Positions 19,795-29,466 of a DNA stretch of 64,000 nt are shown here, one piece after another. Source of the stretch: Pseudomonas sp. FP198. Its GTDB lineage: Bacteria; Pseudomonadota; Gammaproteobacteria; Pseudomonadales; Pseudomonadaceae. Position 1 is the stretch's first letter, and the number at the start of each line of letters is the position of its first letter. The stretch is from the NCBI RefSeq assembly GCF_030687895.1, contig NZ_CP117452.1:2311501-2375500 (forward strand), given 5' to 3'. Position numbers and translations under genes: made by a program. The notes beneath the pieces are model-generated. The model did no database searches. It was not told where the DNA came from and was given only the letters and a program-made list of their open reading frames with translations.

Positions 19795-21476
19795 GGCTGC
19801 ACCGCCTGCACTGCGCTGGCGGCTTGTGGGTTGGGGACGGCGCGGGTGCCTAGCACCGCCATCACATAATGTTCAGGTGTGTTCAGCGCATCGGCGGCGG
19901 ACTGGGTGTAGCGCATTAGCGGCTCGGCCTTGAAGGTCAGGGCGATTCCGAGGCCGAGTAGCGCGATGATCGGCACGCATTCGAACGGCCGCAATAGTGG
20001 CGACGGCCGCTCCTGTGGCGTCCAGAAGCGCTGGATGCCCAGGCGCGAGAAGGCGATCAGCGCGGCGAGCCCGGACAGGATCAACAGCGCCAACAGGCCC
20101 CAGGCGGCGGCTGAGACGGGCGTGTCGGTACTTGCTCCGAGCCCTTGGGGGTTGAGCAACGCGTTGAGCAACCCGAGTTTTGCGATGAAACCCGAAAGCG
20201 GTGGCATGCCGATAATCAGCAGCGCACAGGCGATGAAGCTCAGGCCGAGGAAGGCCATGGTCCAGGGGATCACTTGGCCGACCACGGCTTTCTGTTCGTC
20301 GTCGAGGTTGATGCCTTTGGGCGGCTGCAGCGATTCCAGTGGGCGCGGCAGGCTGTCGAGATCGTCTTCCAGCGGCAGATCATTGGCCGAGCGTGAACGC
20401 TCGATCAACTCGGCCAGCAAGAACAGCGCGCACAGCGCCAGGGTCGAGCTCACCAGATAGAACAGCGCCGCCCCCACCAGGTTTGGCTGGGCAAAACCGA
20501 TGGCTGACAGCAGGATCCCGGCCGAGACCAGGATGCTCAGGCTGGCCATGCGCTCCAGGCGCTGGGCCGCGAGGATGGCGATGGCTGCGCAGGCGATAGT
20601 GGCCAGGCCGCCGTAGACCAGCCAGTCAGCGCCAAAATAGGCCGAGGCGCCGGCCTGCCCGGAAAACAGCAAGGTCCACAGCCGCAGGATGGTGTAGACG
20701 CCGACCTTGGTCATGATCGCAAACAGTGCCGCCACCGGCGCACTGGCTGCACTGTAGGCCGGCACCAGCCAGAAATTCAGCGGCCACATGCCGGCCTTGG
20801 CCAGGAACGCCACCGCCAGGATCGCCGCGCCGGCGTGCAGCAGGCCGCGGTCGGCCTCCGGCACCAGGGGCACCTTCAGGGCCAGGTCGGCCATGTTCAA
20901 GGTTCCGGTGACGCCGTAGATCAGGGCTGCGCCAATCAGGAACAGCGACGAGGCCAGCAGGTTGATGGAAATGTAGTGCAGCCCCGACGACACCCGCGCC
21001 CGGCCCGATCCATGCAACATCAGGCCGTAGGACGCCGCCAGCAGCACCTCGAAAAATACGAACAGGTTGAACAGGTCCGCCGTGAGGAAGGCCCCATAAA
21101 GCCCCATCAGCTGGATCTGGAACAACGCATGGAAACTCGCTCCGGCCCGGTCCCAACGGGCCATGGCGAACAGCAGCGCGCAGACGCCGATGATGCCGGT
21201 CAGCACCAGCATCAGCGCTGACAGGCGATCGACCACCAGCACGATGCCGAACGGCGCCTGCCAGTTACCGGGCAGATAGACGCCAATGGACGCGGGCAGC
21301 GCCTGCTCCTGGGTCCAGCGCAACAACAGCACGGCGATGCCCAGGCCCAGCAGGCTGGAGAACAGATTGATCCGCGCCTTGAGCGGGCGGTGCTTCTCGC
21401 CGAGCATCAGCATCACCGCGGCGGTCAGCAACGGAAGCAGGATGGGCGCGGCGATCAAGTGTGGCGTCAACGTCAT
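19791..21476 (-). CDS. mrpD: Na+/H+ antiporter subunit D
   Basis: A 561-residue membrane protein homologous to complex I subunits NuoL/M/N, probably carrying protons. About 14 helices; the conserved FFEVLLAASYGLMLHG and AKAGMWPLNFWLVPAYSAASAPVAALF segments lie near residues 130 and 240. The frame extends to 21722, but the ATG at 21476 overlaps the mrpC stop (21473-21476). An extra acidic loop with DDLDSLPRPLESLQPPKG lies near residue 380. Confidence 0.92.
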   Translation of the reverse strand: MTLTPHLIAAPILLPLLTAAVMLMLGEKHRPLKARINLFSSLLGLGIAVLLLRWTQEQALPASIGVYLPGNWQAPFGIVLVVDRLSALMLVLTGIIGVCALLFAMARWDRAGASFHALFQIQLMGLYGAFLTADLFNLFVFFEVLLAASYGLMLHGSGRARVSSGLHYISINLLASSLFLIGAALIYGVTGTLNMADLALKVPLVPEADRGLLHAGAAILAVAFLAKAGMWPLNFWLVPAYSAASAPVAALFAIMTKVGVYTILRLWTLLFSGQAGASAYFGADWLVYGGLATIACAAIAILAAQRLERMASLSILVSAGILLSAIGFAQPNLVGAALFYLVSSTLALCALFLLAELIERSRSANDLPLEDDLDSLPRPLESLQPPKGINLDDEQKAVVGQVIPWTMAFLGLSFIACALLIIGMPPLSGFIAKLGLLNALLNPQGLGASTDTPVSAAAWGLLALLILSGLAALIAFSRLGIQRFWTPQERPSPLLRPFECVPIIALLGLGIALTFKAEPLMRYTQSAADALNTPEHYVMAVLGTRAVPNPQAASAVQAVQP

Positions 21477-21817
21477 TCCTTCGGCTCCCGACCGTCCACA
21501 TGGTCGGTGCCGGTCAGGCCCCGGGACGCGAGCAGGACTACCAGGAACAAGGCAGTCATGGCGAAGCTGATCACGATGGCGGTCAGTACCAGGGCCTGGG
21601 GCAACGGATCGGTGTAGTGCAGCAGGTCCTGGGGTACACCGTCCTTGATGATCGGCTCCTTGCCGATGAACAGGCTGCCCATGCTGAAGATGAACAGGTT
21701 GACGCCATACGACAGCAGGCACAGGCCCATGACCACTTGAAAGGTCCGCGGCCGTAGCACCAGCCAGACACCGGAGGCGGCCAGTACGCCGATTGCGATT
21801 GCGATGACTTCTTCCAT
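21473..21817 (-). CDS. mrpC: Na+/H+ antiporter subunit C
   Basis: A 114-residue NuoK-like subunit with three helices: VIAIAIGVLAASGVWLVL, VVMGLCLLSYGVNLFIF and PLPQALVLTAIVISFAMTAL. The frame extends back to 22129; the ATG at 21817 shares one base with the mrpA stop (TGATG) and restores the normal length. Confidence 0.92.
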   Translation of the reverse strand: MEEVIAIAIGVLAASGVWLVLRPRTFQVVMGLCLLSYGVNLFIFSMGSLFIGKEPIIKDGVPQDLLHYTDPLPQALVLTAIVISFAMTALFLVVLLASRGLTGTDHVDGREPKE

Positions 21818-24741
21818 CAGGCGTTGGCTCCTTTGAGAGGGGCGACGGGTTTGGCGTGCAGGCCCGGCTTGTGGGCGCGCACCGACTGGTGGGCCAGGGC
21901 GGTGAGAATCAGCAGGGTCGAACCGACCACCACGGCATAGACGCCGATGTCGAAGAACAGCGCGCTGGCCAGGTGGAAATCCCCCAGCAGCGGCAATTCG
22001 AAATGCCAGGTATGCGTGGTCAGGAACGGATAACCCGCCGCCAGCGCCCCCAACCCCGTGGCGCTGGCGAACAGCAGCCCGGTGCCCATCCAGCGCAGCG
22101 GTCGCAGGCTCATCTGCGCTTCGACCCACTGGGTGCCGGCAACCATGTATTGCAGGATGAACGCCACCGACATCACCAGCCCGGCCACGAAACCGCCGCC
22201 GGGTTGATTGTGGCCGCGCATGAACAGATAGAACGACACCACCAGGGCAATCGGTAGCAACAGGCGAACCAGCACCGACGGCACCATCATGAAGCCCAGC
22301 GCGGTATCGCTGGCGTGGCGCGGGTTGACCAGGTCGGTAACCACGTCCGGTGCCAGCAGGCGTTGTTGCGCCGGCAATTGCATGCTTTCCTTCGGTGGAC
22401 GGAAGCGCCGCAGCAGGGCGAACACCGCCAGCGCCACCGCCACCAGCACGGTGATTTCCCCCAGGGTGTCGAAACCGCGGAAGTCCACCAGCATGACGTT
22501 CACCACGTTGCTGCCGCCGCCCTCAGGCAGCGCGCGGCTGAGGTAGAACGAGGAAATGTCGTTGGGGGTCTGGCGCGTCAGCATGGCATAGGACAGCAGC
22601 GCCATGCCGCCGCCCACCGCGCCGGACAGCAGCAGGTCCCGCAGGCGCCGGATGCGCGCGCGCCGTTCGCTGTTGGGCCGGGGCGACACGTCCTCGATCC
22701 GCCGTGGCAACCAGCGCAGCCCCAGCAGGATCAGCACCGTGGTGACCACCTCCACCACCAGTTGCGTCAAGGCCAGGTCCGGTGCCGAGAACCAGACGAA
22801 GGTCACGCAGGTCATCAGGCCGCAGACACTGACCATCGTCAGCGCCGCGAGACGGTGGTACTTGGCTTGCCAGGCCGCGCCCAGGGCGCAGGCGATCGCC
22901 AGCACCCACAGGGTGACGAACACCACGGAGCCGGGAATCTTCGGCCGGTCGCCCCAGACCAGCGTGCTGTGCAGCATCGGGATCAGCCCGGCCAGGAGCG
23001 CCGCCAGTACCAGCAGGAACAGTTGCGCCTGCAGGCGCCGAGTGCTGATCTTGCGCTCCAGCCGACGACCGTGGCGCATCATCAGCACCAGGCAGCGTTC
23101 GAACAGGCGCTTGCCGCTGAGGCGGCCGATCAGCGGCGGATGCTTGATGTGGCCTTGCTTGAATTGCTTGCGCAGCAGCAGGTACAGGACGATGCCCGCG
23201 GACATCGCCACCAGGCTCATGATCATGGGCGCGTTCAGCCCGTGCCAGATCGCCAGGCTGTATTCGGGCAGCGGGCCGCCCACCACCGGGAGTGCGGCGG
23301 CGGCGAGCAACGAGCCGACCACCTGGGCCGGGAAAATCCCCACCAGCAGGCAAGTGAATACCAGCAGCTCGACCGGCGCGCGCATCCAGCGTGGCGGTTC
23401 ATGGGGCGTGTGAGGCAGGTCGGTGGCGGTGGGGCCGAAGAACACGTCCACGGTAAAGCGCAGGGAGTAGGCGACGCTGAAGGTGCCAGCGATGGTGGCG
23501 ATGATCGGCAACGCCAACTCGACCCAGGCGGTGGCCGAGATAAACACCGTCTCGGCGAAGAACATCTCCTTGGACAGGAAACCATTGAGCAACGGCACCC
23601 CGGCCATCGCCGCGCTGGCGACCATCGCCAGGGTGGCGGTGAACGGAATCAGTCGCACCAGGCCGCTGAGCCTGCGGATGTCCCGGGTGCCGCTTTCGTG
23701 GTCGATGATCCCGGCGGCCATGAATAGTGAGGCCTTGAACGTGGCGTGGTTGAGGATATGAAACACCGCCGCCACCGCCGCCAGCGGACTGTTGAGACCC
23801 AGCAGCAGGGTGATCAGTCCGAGGTGGCTGATGGTCGAATAGGCGAGCAGGCCCTTGAGGTCGTTCTGAAACATCGCGCAGTAGGCGCCCAGCACCAGGG
23901 TGCAGGCCCCCGCGCCGCCGACGATATAGAACCATTCCTCGCTGCCCGACAACGACGGCCACAGCCGCGCCAACAGGAAGACACCGGCCTTGACCATGGT
24001 TGCCGAGTGCAGGTACGCCGACACCGGTGTGGGTGCGGCCATGGCGTGGGGCAGCCAGAAGTGGAAGGGGAACTGAGCGCTTTTGCTCAAGGCGCCGATC
24101 AGGATCAGCGGCAGCAGGATCGGGTAGAGGGCGTGGTCACGAATCAGGTTGCCGGCGGCCAGGACCTTGTCCAGGTCATAGCTGCCCACCACATGGCCGA
24201 GCAGCATCACCCCGGCCAACAGGCACAGCCCGCCGGCACCGGTCACCATCAACGCCATGTAGGCGCCGCGTCGGGCGTCGGCGCGGTGATGCCAATAGCC
24301 GATCAGCAAGAACGAGAACAGGCTGGTCAGTTCCCAGAAGAACACCATCTGGATCAGGTTGCCGGAGATCACCAGCCCGAGCATCGCGCCCATGAACGCC
24401 AGGAAAAACGCGAAGAACCGCGGCACCGGATCGTCCGGCGACATGTAATAGCGGGCATACAACGACACCAGCGTGCCGATGCCCAGCACCAATAACGAAA
24501 ACAGCCAGGCGAAGCCATCCAGGCGCAGCACGAAATTCAGGCCGAGGCTGGGCAGCCAATCATATTGTTCGCGGATTACGCCGCCATCGGCGATCTGCGG
24601 GTACCACAAGGCCACCTGAACAGTGCCGGCCAGGGCTACGAGGCCGGCCAGCAGCGATTCGGCGTTACGGGCGTTATGCGGTAACAGCGCCGCGACACAG
24701 CTGCCGATAAAGGGCAAAAGCAATAGAACTATCAGTGACAT
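21817..24741 (-). CDS. mrpA: Na+/H+ antiporter subunit A fused to subunit B
   Basis: A 974-residue membrane protein, first gene of the mrp operon. Residues 1 to about 750 are MrpA (NuoL-like), with FFWELTSLFSFLLIGYWHH near 135 and KSAQFPFHFWLPHAMAAPTPVSAYLHSATMVKAG around 220. The C-terminal 150 or so residues (RLLLPIALVVSFYLFMRGHNQPGGGF onward) are the MrpB/MnhB domain. This makes a six-gene system, A/B-C-D-E-F-G, as in other alpha- and gammaproteobacteria. Expected roles are Na+ and alkali tolerance and pH homeostasis. Confidence 0.93.
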   Translation of the reverse strand: MSLIVLLLLPFIGSCVAALLPHNARNAESLLAGLVALAGTVQVALWYPQIADGGVIREQYDWLPSLGLNFVLRLDGFAWLFSLLVLGIGTLVSLYARYYMSPDDPVPRFFAFFLAFMGAMLGLVISGNLIQMVFFWELTSLFSFLLIGYWHHRADARRGAYMALMVTGAGGLCLLAGVMLLGHVVGSYDLDKVLAAGNLIRDHALYPILLPLILIGALSKSAQFPFHFWLPHAMAAPTPVSAYLHSATMVKAGVFLLARLWPSLSGSEEWFYIVGGAGACTLVLGAYCAMFQNDLKGLLAYSTISHLGLITLLLGLNSPLAAVAAVFHILNHATFKASLFMAAGIIDHESGTRDIRRLSGLVRLIPFTATLAMVASAAMAGVPLLNGFLSKEMFFAETVFISATAWVELALPIIATIAGTFSVAYSLRFTVDVFFGPTATDLPHTPHEPPRWMRAPVELLVFTCLLVGIFPAQVVGSLLAAAALPVVGGPLPEYSLAIWHGLNAPMIMSLVAMSAGIVLYLLLRKQFKQGHIKHPPLIGRLSGKRLFERCLVLMMRHGRRLERKISTRRLQAQLFLLVLAALLAGLIPMLHSTLVWGDRPKIPGSVVFVTLWVLAIACALGAAWQAKYHRLAALTMVSVCGLMTCVTFVWFSAPDLALTQLVVEVVTTVLILLGLRWLPRRIEDVSPRPNSERRARIRRLRDLLLSGAVGGGMALLSYAMLTRQTPNDISSFYLSRALPEGGGSNVVNVMLVDFRGFDTLGEITVLVAVALAVFALLRRFRPPKESMQLPAQQRLLAPDVVTDLVNPRHASDTALGFMMVPSVLVRLLLPIALVVSFYLFMRGHNQPGGGFVAGLVMSVAFILQYMVAGTQWVEAQMSLRPLRWMGTGLLFASATGLGALAAGYPFLTTHTWHFELPLLGDFHLASALFFDIGVYAVVVGSTLLILTALAHQSVRAHKPGLHAKPVAPLKGANA

Positions 24742-24866
24742 AGGCTTCTATTCGGCAAAGGATGTCCGGGATCATACGTGGCGTATTCCCGATCACCAAC
24801 CGCCAGGGTGTCGCAGAATCCTACAGGGTGGGTGGATTTTCCTGACTTTTTAGCGCTACCTGTCAC

Positions 24867-25006
24867 CTGTGGCGAGGGGATTTATCCCCGCTGGGTCGCG
24901 TAGCGGCCCTGAAATCTGCCGACGTGGTGTGTCAGGTCAATGGAGTCTCCTGCTTTGGGTCTGCTGCGCAGACCAGCGGGGATAAATCCCCTCGCCACGG
25001 GATTTT
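24867..25006. repeat. REP pair, family C (GTGGCGAGGGGATTTATCCCCGCTGG)
   Basis: Two halves in opposite orientation, each with an inner palindrome around GGGGATTTATCCCC, in the 318-base gap (24742-25059) between the mrpA start and the end of the DMT transporter gene. The mrp promoter must lie in the roughly 125 bases from the REP to 24741; I see no clear hexamers there. Confidence 0.85.
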
Positions 25007-25059
25007 TGCTCGGCGCTATCGGGTTGGTCGATCCGCATCAGTCGGTTGTGGGGAATGCC

Positions 25060-25992
25060 TCACTGCTCCCGCTCAAGCCCCTCATCCACTTCTACAACGC
25101 CTTTGCTGCGGGTCTTCAGTTCACTGACGATCACCGCCGCCACAATCAACCCGGCGCCCACCAAGGCGATCGCCGGCAACCGTTCGCCGGCCAGGCGCCC
25201 GGCAATACCCGCCCACACCGGTTCGCCGGCATAGATCAGCGTGGCGCGGGTCGGCGAGACGCTTTTCTGGGCCCAGTTCATTGCCACCTGGATCGCCGCG
25301 CTGGCGGCGCCCAGGCCTACGGCGCTGATCAGCAGTAGCCAGGAAAAACCGGGAATCACTTCCCGGGTCGGCACCACCATCAGAAACGCCAGCACGGCGG
25401 TACTGGCCAGCTGCACGACCGTGACCCGGCGCACATCCACCTGGCCGGCATAAGCGCTGATCAGGATGATCTCGGCGGCGATCGCGATGGCGCTGATCAG
25501 GGTGGCGATTTCCCCCGAACTGAAATTCAGCGACGCGCCGGCCGGGCCGGACACCAGCATCAGCCCGGTGAACGCGAGCATGATCCCGATGCTCGGCATC
25601 AACCCTGGCCGGCGGCCCAGCACCAGCCATTGCAACAACGGCACGAAGGGTACGTAGAGGGCGGTGATGAAGGCCGATTGGCTGCTGGGGATGGTTTGCA
25701 GGCCGACCGTCTGCAGGCCATAGCCGAGCATGATCGCCACGCCGATGAAGGCTCCGGCCTTGAGTTCGAACCAGGTCAGGTCGCGCAAGTGTCGCCAGGA
25801 GAACAGCGCAACGAATGCCGCCGCAGCGGCAAAGCGCAGGCCGACGAAAAACATCGGTCCGCTGACGGTCATCGCGTGCTGGACCAGCAGGAATGTCCCG
25901 CCCCAGATCATGGTGATCAGCACCAGCACGCATTCGGCCTTGCTGAACCGTGAGAAACGGGAGGAAGCTTGCGGGGAGTTCACCAATGCCAT
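25060..25992 (-). CDS. EamA/DMT-family transporter
   Basis: A 310-residue inner-membrane protein with ten hydrophobic segments in two EamA repeats (from ECVLVLITMIWGGTFLLVQ and from ISAIAIAAEIILISAY), probably a metabolite exporter. Helices 1 and 4 show the usual WGGTFL and SSQSAFITALYVPFVPL motifs. The frame extends to 26400, but the ATG at 25992 is the sensible start. It is divergent from the XRE-cupin regulator 79 bases away, a common regulator/exporter arrangement. Confidence 0.88.
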   Translation of the reverse strand: MALVNSPQASSRFSRFSKAECVLVLITMIWGGTFLLVQHAMTVSGPMFFVGLRFAAAAAFVALFSWRHLRDLTWFELKAGAFIGVAIMLGYGLQTVGLQTIPSSQSAFITALYVPFVPLLQWLVLGRRPGLMPSIGIMLAFTGLMLVSGPAGASLNFSSGEIATLISAIAIAAEIILISAYAGQVDVRRVTVVQLASTAVLAFLMVVPTREVIPGFSWLLLISAVGLGAASAAIQVAMNWAQKSVSPTRATLIYAGEPVWAGIAGRLAGERLPAIALVGAGLIVAAVIVSELKTRSKGVVEVDEGLEREQ

Positions 25993-26071
25993 GATCTTGC
26001 GCGCCACTTGAGGTGGACGCACAATGCGCCCGAACGAAGAATTTGGGCAGTATAATGCGCAACCCCGGCAG

Positions 26072-26647
26072 ATGAGCAATATAGTGCACAAAGATAATGG
26101 CCAGCGGGCGTCCGTCCTGCAACACGTCAGCCAGAACGTCCGCCGTCTGAGGCATGCTGCGCAGCTCAGCCAGACGGCGCTGGCCGAGCTGTCCGGGGTC
26201 AGCCGGCGGATGCTGGTGGCCATCGAGGCCGGTGAGAAAAATGTCAGCCTGACCACCCTGGACCGCGTCGCCGAAGCCCTCGACGTGGCCTTCAGCGATC
26301 TTATCCAGGCTCCCGACGCGCGCGATCCGAGTCGTATCAATGAGCTGGCCTGGGCCGGTGCGATTGCCGGCAGCAAAGCGGTGTTGCTGGCCAAAGCCAC
26401 CGCCAGCCGCGAGGTAGAGCTTTGGGAGTGGCGTCTGGAACCCGGTGAGCATTACCATTCGGAGCCCGACGCCGACGGTTGGAGCGAACAGCTTTATGTC
26501 TTCGAAGGCTGCCTGACGCTGCTGCTGGGCAGCGAAGAGCGTCGAGTCGAGGCCGGGGAGTTTTTCATGTTTGCCAGCAACCAACCCCATGGCTATCGCA
26601 ATGACGGCCTGGTAGCCGCGCGATTCGTACGCAATGTGGTGATTTGA
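26072..26647 (+). CDS. XRE-family transcriptional regulator with cupin domain
   Basis: A 191-residue regulator. The HTH_3 domain is at about residues 15-70 (LQHVSQNVRRLRHAAQLSQTALAELSGVS, then RRMLVAIEAGEKNVSLTTLDRVAEAL); a C-terminal cupin is at about 110-185 (EPGEHYHSEPDADGWSEQLYVFEG, GEFFMFASNQPHGYRN). It is expected to sense a small molecule and control the divergent DMT gene. TATAAT occurs at 26051-26056, 15 bases before the ATG, so the transcript would have a very short leader, or this is chance. The frame also opens at 26024. Confidence 0.88.
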   Translation: MSNIVHKDNGQRASVLQHVSQNVRRLRHAAQLSQTALAELSGVSRRMLVAIEAGEKNVSLTTLDRVAEALDVAFSDLIQAPDARDPSRINELAWAGAIAGSKAVLLAKATASREVELWEWRLEPGEHYHSEPDADGWSEQLYVFEGCLTLLLGSEERRVEAGEFFMFASNQPHGYRNDGLVAARFVRNVVI

Positions 26648-26666
26648 TTAGGGAGTGGAGAGCGGT

Positions 26667-28109
26667 ATGGATGCAGCGCTGGATCAACCTGTGAGTGGCA
26701 CCATCCGCGAGGCCGACATTGTAGTCATTGGCGGCGGTTTGAGCGGCGCCATGCTCGCGGCGCAATTGATGCGCCTGCCTGGACGGCGCGAAGTCCTGGT
26801 TGTCGAGCCGCGCAGCGAGTTGGGCCGGGGCGAGGCCTACAGCGCCATAGAGCTGGGCCACACCCTTAACGGCAACGCGGCGCGCATGAGTGTTGATCCG
26901 GATAACGCCGATGACCTCACGCAATGGCTCGCCGCATTCATCGAGGCCGGCGGCTGGCCCGAGTCGGACCGGCAGCATGTGCCGGTCAGCGAGCTGTTTC
27001 CCCCGCGAGGGATGTTTGGCCTCTACGTGCAACAACGCCTGGCCGAGGCTCGGGCGGTGGGCGCCCGGAATGGGTCCGTGGCGGAGCATGTTCGCGGGGA
27101 GGCCGTCGACGTTCAGGCCCTCGACGACAGCGTGCGAGTGACGCTGGCGGATGGTCGGGTCTTGCAGGGTCGTTTCGCGGTGCTGGCCACGGGCATGTTT
27201 GCCGCGGCGCGCACTCCGCAGACCGAATCCAGCGGCGTGAACGCTACGGCGCTGGATCCTTGGGATGTGACGGCCATGCGCCAACTCGATCCGCAGTCCA
27301 CGGTGCTGATCATCGGTTCCGGGCTGACCATGGTTGATGCCGTGGTGTCGCTGGAGCAGGCCGGGCATCGTGGGCCCATCGAGGTGTTCTCACGCCATGG
27401 GCTGTTACCCCATGTGCGCCGGCAACCTCCGGCCTGGGTGGATTTCCTTGCCGAAGACCATGACCTGCGTTCGCCATTGCAACTGATGCGGGCGCTGCGC
27501 GAGCAATGCCGTCAGGCGCAAGCCCAGGGGATTGATTGGCAGGCGCCACTGGATACCGTGCGCGCGCACATCGGCCGTTTGTGGAACCAGGCCAGCGACG
27601 TGCAACGTCGACAGTTCGTCCGGCATGTGCGGCCGTGGTGGGAAAGCCACCACCATCGTTCGCCACCGTTGAGTGCCCAGTTGGTGGCGCGTCTGCATGA
27701 GGAAGGACGGCTGCGAATCCAGGCTGCGTCGTTCAAGGGGCTTGTTGCGGCTTCCGGAGGATCGGTAGGCATCAGCATCCGCCGACGCGGCGAGACCGGA
27801 TTGACGGTGGTGCAGGGCGCCGCCTTGATCAACTCCAGCGGCATCGAATATGACTGGCGCCGTGTCGCGTTCGCCCTGCCGCAACAGTTGCTGGCCCGAG
27901 GTCTGGTCCAGCCCGGTCCCTTGGCGCTGGGTATCGCCGCGCGTGCCGATGGCGCGGTGCTGGACGCCCATGGCGAGCCGGCCACCCGCCTGTTCGCCAT
28001 GGGCCCGCCATTGCGCGGGATGTGGTGGGAAAGCACTGCGGTGAGGGATGTGGCGAGCCAGGCCAAGGCGCTGGCGGCGCGCTTGGCTGGGTTACAAGCC
28101 CAACGTTGA
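26667..28109 (+). CDS. FAD/NAD(P)-binding protein (putative hydroxyacylglutathione-type oxidoreductase partner, unknown substrate)
   Basis: A 480-residue flavoprotein-like protein of the NAD_binding_9 type. It has an N-terminal Rossmann FAD site (DIVVIGGGLSGAMLAAQLM near residues 20-40), NGNAARMSVDP near 75, a second dinucleotide site (VLIIGSGLTMVDAVVSL near residues 212-230) and a C-terminal GPPLRGMWWESTAVRDV motif. The substrate is unknown. It follows the XRE regulator by 19 bases and may be co-transcribed. A GTG at 26655 is an alternative start; the ATG at 26667 has GGAGTGGAG ahead of it. Confidence 0.8.
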   Translation: MDAALDQPVSGTIREADIVVIGGGLSGAMLAAQLMRLPGRREVLVVEPRSELGRGEAYSAIELGHTLNGNAARMSVDPDNADDLTQWLAAFIEAGGWPESDRQHVPVSELFPPRGMFGLYVQQRLAEARAVGARNGSVAEHVRGEAVDVQALDDSVRVTLADGRVLQGRFAVLATGMFAAARTPQTESSGVNATALDPWDVTAMRQLDPQSTVLIIGSGLTMVDAVVSLEQAGHRGPIEVFSRHGLLPHVRRQPPAWVDFLAEDHDLRSPLQLMRALREQCRQAQAQGIDWQAPLDTVRAHIGRLWNQASDVQRRQFVRHVRPWWESHHHRSPPLSAQLVARLHEEGRLRIQAASFKGLVAASGGSVGISIRRRGETGLTVVQGAALINSSGIEYDWRRVAFALPQQLLARGLVQPGPLALGIAARADGAVLDAHGEPATRLFAMGPPLRGMWWESTAVRDVASQAKALAARLAGLQAQR

Positions 28110-28112
28110 ACC

Positions 28113-28249
28113 CCGTGGCGAGGGAGCTTGCTCCCGCTGGGTTGCGAAGCGACCCCGAAGAAGCTGGATGCGCTCGACCTGACACACCGCGTTGAATGGT
28201 CTTGGGGCTACTTCGTAGCCCAGCGGGAGCAAGCTCCCTCGCCACGGGG
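28113..28249. repeat. REP pair, family A
   Basis: Two inverted REP halves (GTGGCGAGGGAGCTTGC and its mirror) about 60 bases apart, between the convergent flavoprotein and oxidoreductase genes. Confidence 0.85.
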
Positions 28250-28312
28250 CTCTTGACTTCCAGACACACAACCCTGGACTCACCCCAGCCTCCCTTGCCA
28301 CCAATGCTGTGC

Positions 28313-29428
28313 TCATTGTTCCTGTACTTTCACCCAGCGCTCCTCCCGCGCCGCTGTGCGGATCGCCGCCGCCAGGCGCTCGACTTCCCAGGCTTCTTCG
28401 AAGTCTGTCCCGTTGCCGCCATCGCCCGCCAGGGCCATGACCAGCTCCTGAACTTCCAACGTCTTCAATTCGTTGTACCCCAGCTGGTGCCCGGCCGCCG
28501 GGCTGAAGGCGGCGTAGCCCGGCAGGTCGGGGCCGGCCAATAGTCGCTGGAAACCTGCCTGGCCGGCACGGCACAGGCGCAATTCGTTCAGTCGTTCCTG
28601 ATCGAAGGCCAGCGTCCCGAGGGTGCCGCTGATCTCGAAGCACAAGTGGTTCTTGTAGCCGTGCTTGAGCCAACTGCTGCTCACCGTGCCCCGGGCGCCG
28701 TTGGTGAAGCGCAGCAGCGCCTGGACCTGATCGTCAACTGCAATGACCCGCTGTTCGATCGCGCCAGCGCTGGCCGGACGCCGGTTGTGGACGGTCTGGC
28801 TGTCGGCACACACCGAATCGACAGCGCCCAGCAGGTGACGAGCCATGGCCAGCAAATGGCTGCCCAGGTCGGCCAGGGCGCCACCGGCGTGCTCGGCTTC
28901 GCAGCGCCAGGACCATGGCGAGGTCGGGTCGGCCATGAAGTCCTCGCTGAATTCGCCCTGGAAGCTGATGATCTGCCCCAGTTCGCCGCGCTGGATCATT
29001 TCCCGCGCCAACCGGATGATCGGGTTGTGCTGATAGTTGTAGCCGACGCGCGTCACCACCCCGGCCTCCTTGGCGGCCTGGCGCATCCGCTCGGCCTGTT
29101 CCAGGGAGACCGCCAGCGGTTTTTCGCAATAGACCGGCTTGCCCGCCGCCAACGCGGCCATGGCCATCGGAAAATGCAGATGGTTGGGCGTGGTAATGGC
29201 GATCAACTGGACGTTCGGGTTGTCGATCAGTTGTTGCCAGTCGCTGTGGGCCGTCTCGAACCCCCAACTCTGTGCACATTGGCGCGCACGTTGCGGATCG
29301 GCGTCAGCCAGGGCTGCCAGTTTCAAGTCCAGGGGAAGGTCGAACACCGCCTTGGCGTTATGGAATGCCAAGGCATGGGCACGGCCCATGAAGCCGGTGC
29401 CAATCAGACCGATGCCAAGTTCGCGCAT
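28313..29428 (-). CDS. Gfo/Idh/MocA-family oxidoreductase under an iol-like operator
   Basis: A 371-residue NAD(P)-dependent sugar or polyol dehydrogenase. Rossmann loop GLIGTGFMGRAHA at residues 7-19, EKPLAVS with the catalytic Lys near 100, NYQHNPIIRLA near 130, and a GGALADLGSHLLAMARHLLG segment near 185 with the Asp/His pair. The substrate is not evident. Two operator-like dyads and an AATAACAA Hfq/Crc motif (minus strand, 29447-29454) lie upstream, matching the set-up of the inositol transporter, so an inositol isomer or related polyol is a fair guess. Confidence 0.87.
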   Translation of the reverse strand: MRELGIGLIGTGFMGRAHALAFHNAKAVFDLPLDLKLAALADADPQRARQCAQSWGFETAHSDWQQLIDNPNVQLIAITTPNHLHFPMAMAALAAGKPVYCEKPLAVSLEQAERMRQAAKEAGVVTRVGYNYQHNPIIRLAREMIQRGELGQIISFQGEFSEDFMADPTSPWSWRCEAEHAGGALADLGSHLLAMARHLLGAVDSVCADSQTVHNRRPASAGAIEQRVIAVDDQVQALLRFTNGARGTVSSSWLKHGYKNHLCFEISGTLGTLAFDQERLNELRLCRAGQAGFQRLLAGPDLPGYAAFSPAAGHQLGYNELKTLEVQELVMALAGDGGNGTDFEEAWEVERLAAAIRTAAREERWVKVQEQ

Positions 29429-29466
29429 GAGAAAGAGCCCTTTGAATTGTTATTTTCAGAAGGCTA

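Noticed and set aside
22315..23727. A 470-codon + strand open frame opposite mrpA
   Set aside because: Composition is that of an antisense shadow (Gln/His/Arg/Gly-rich); the mrp operon on the minus strand is complete.
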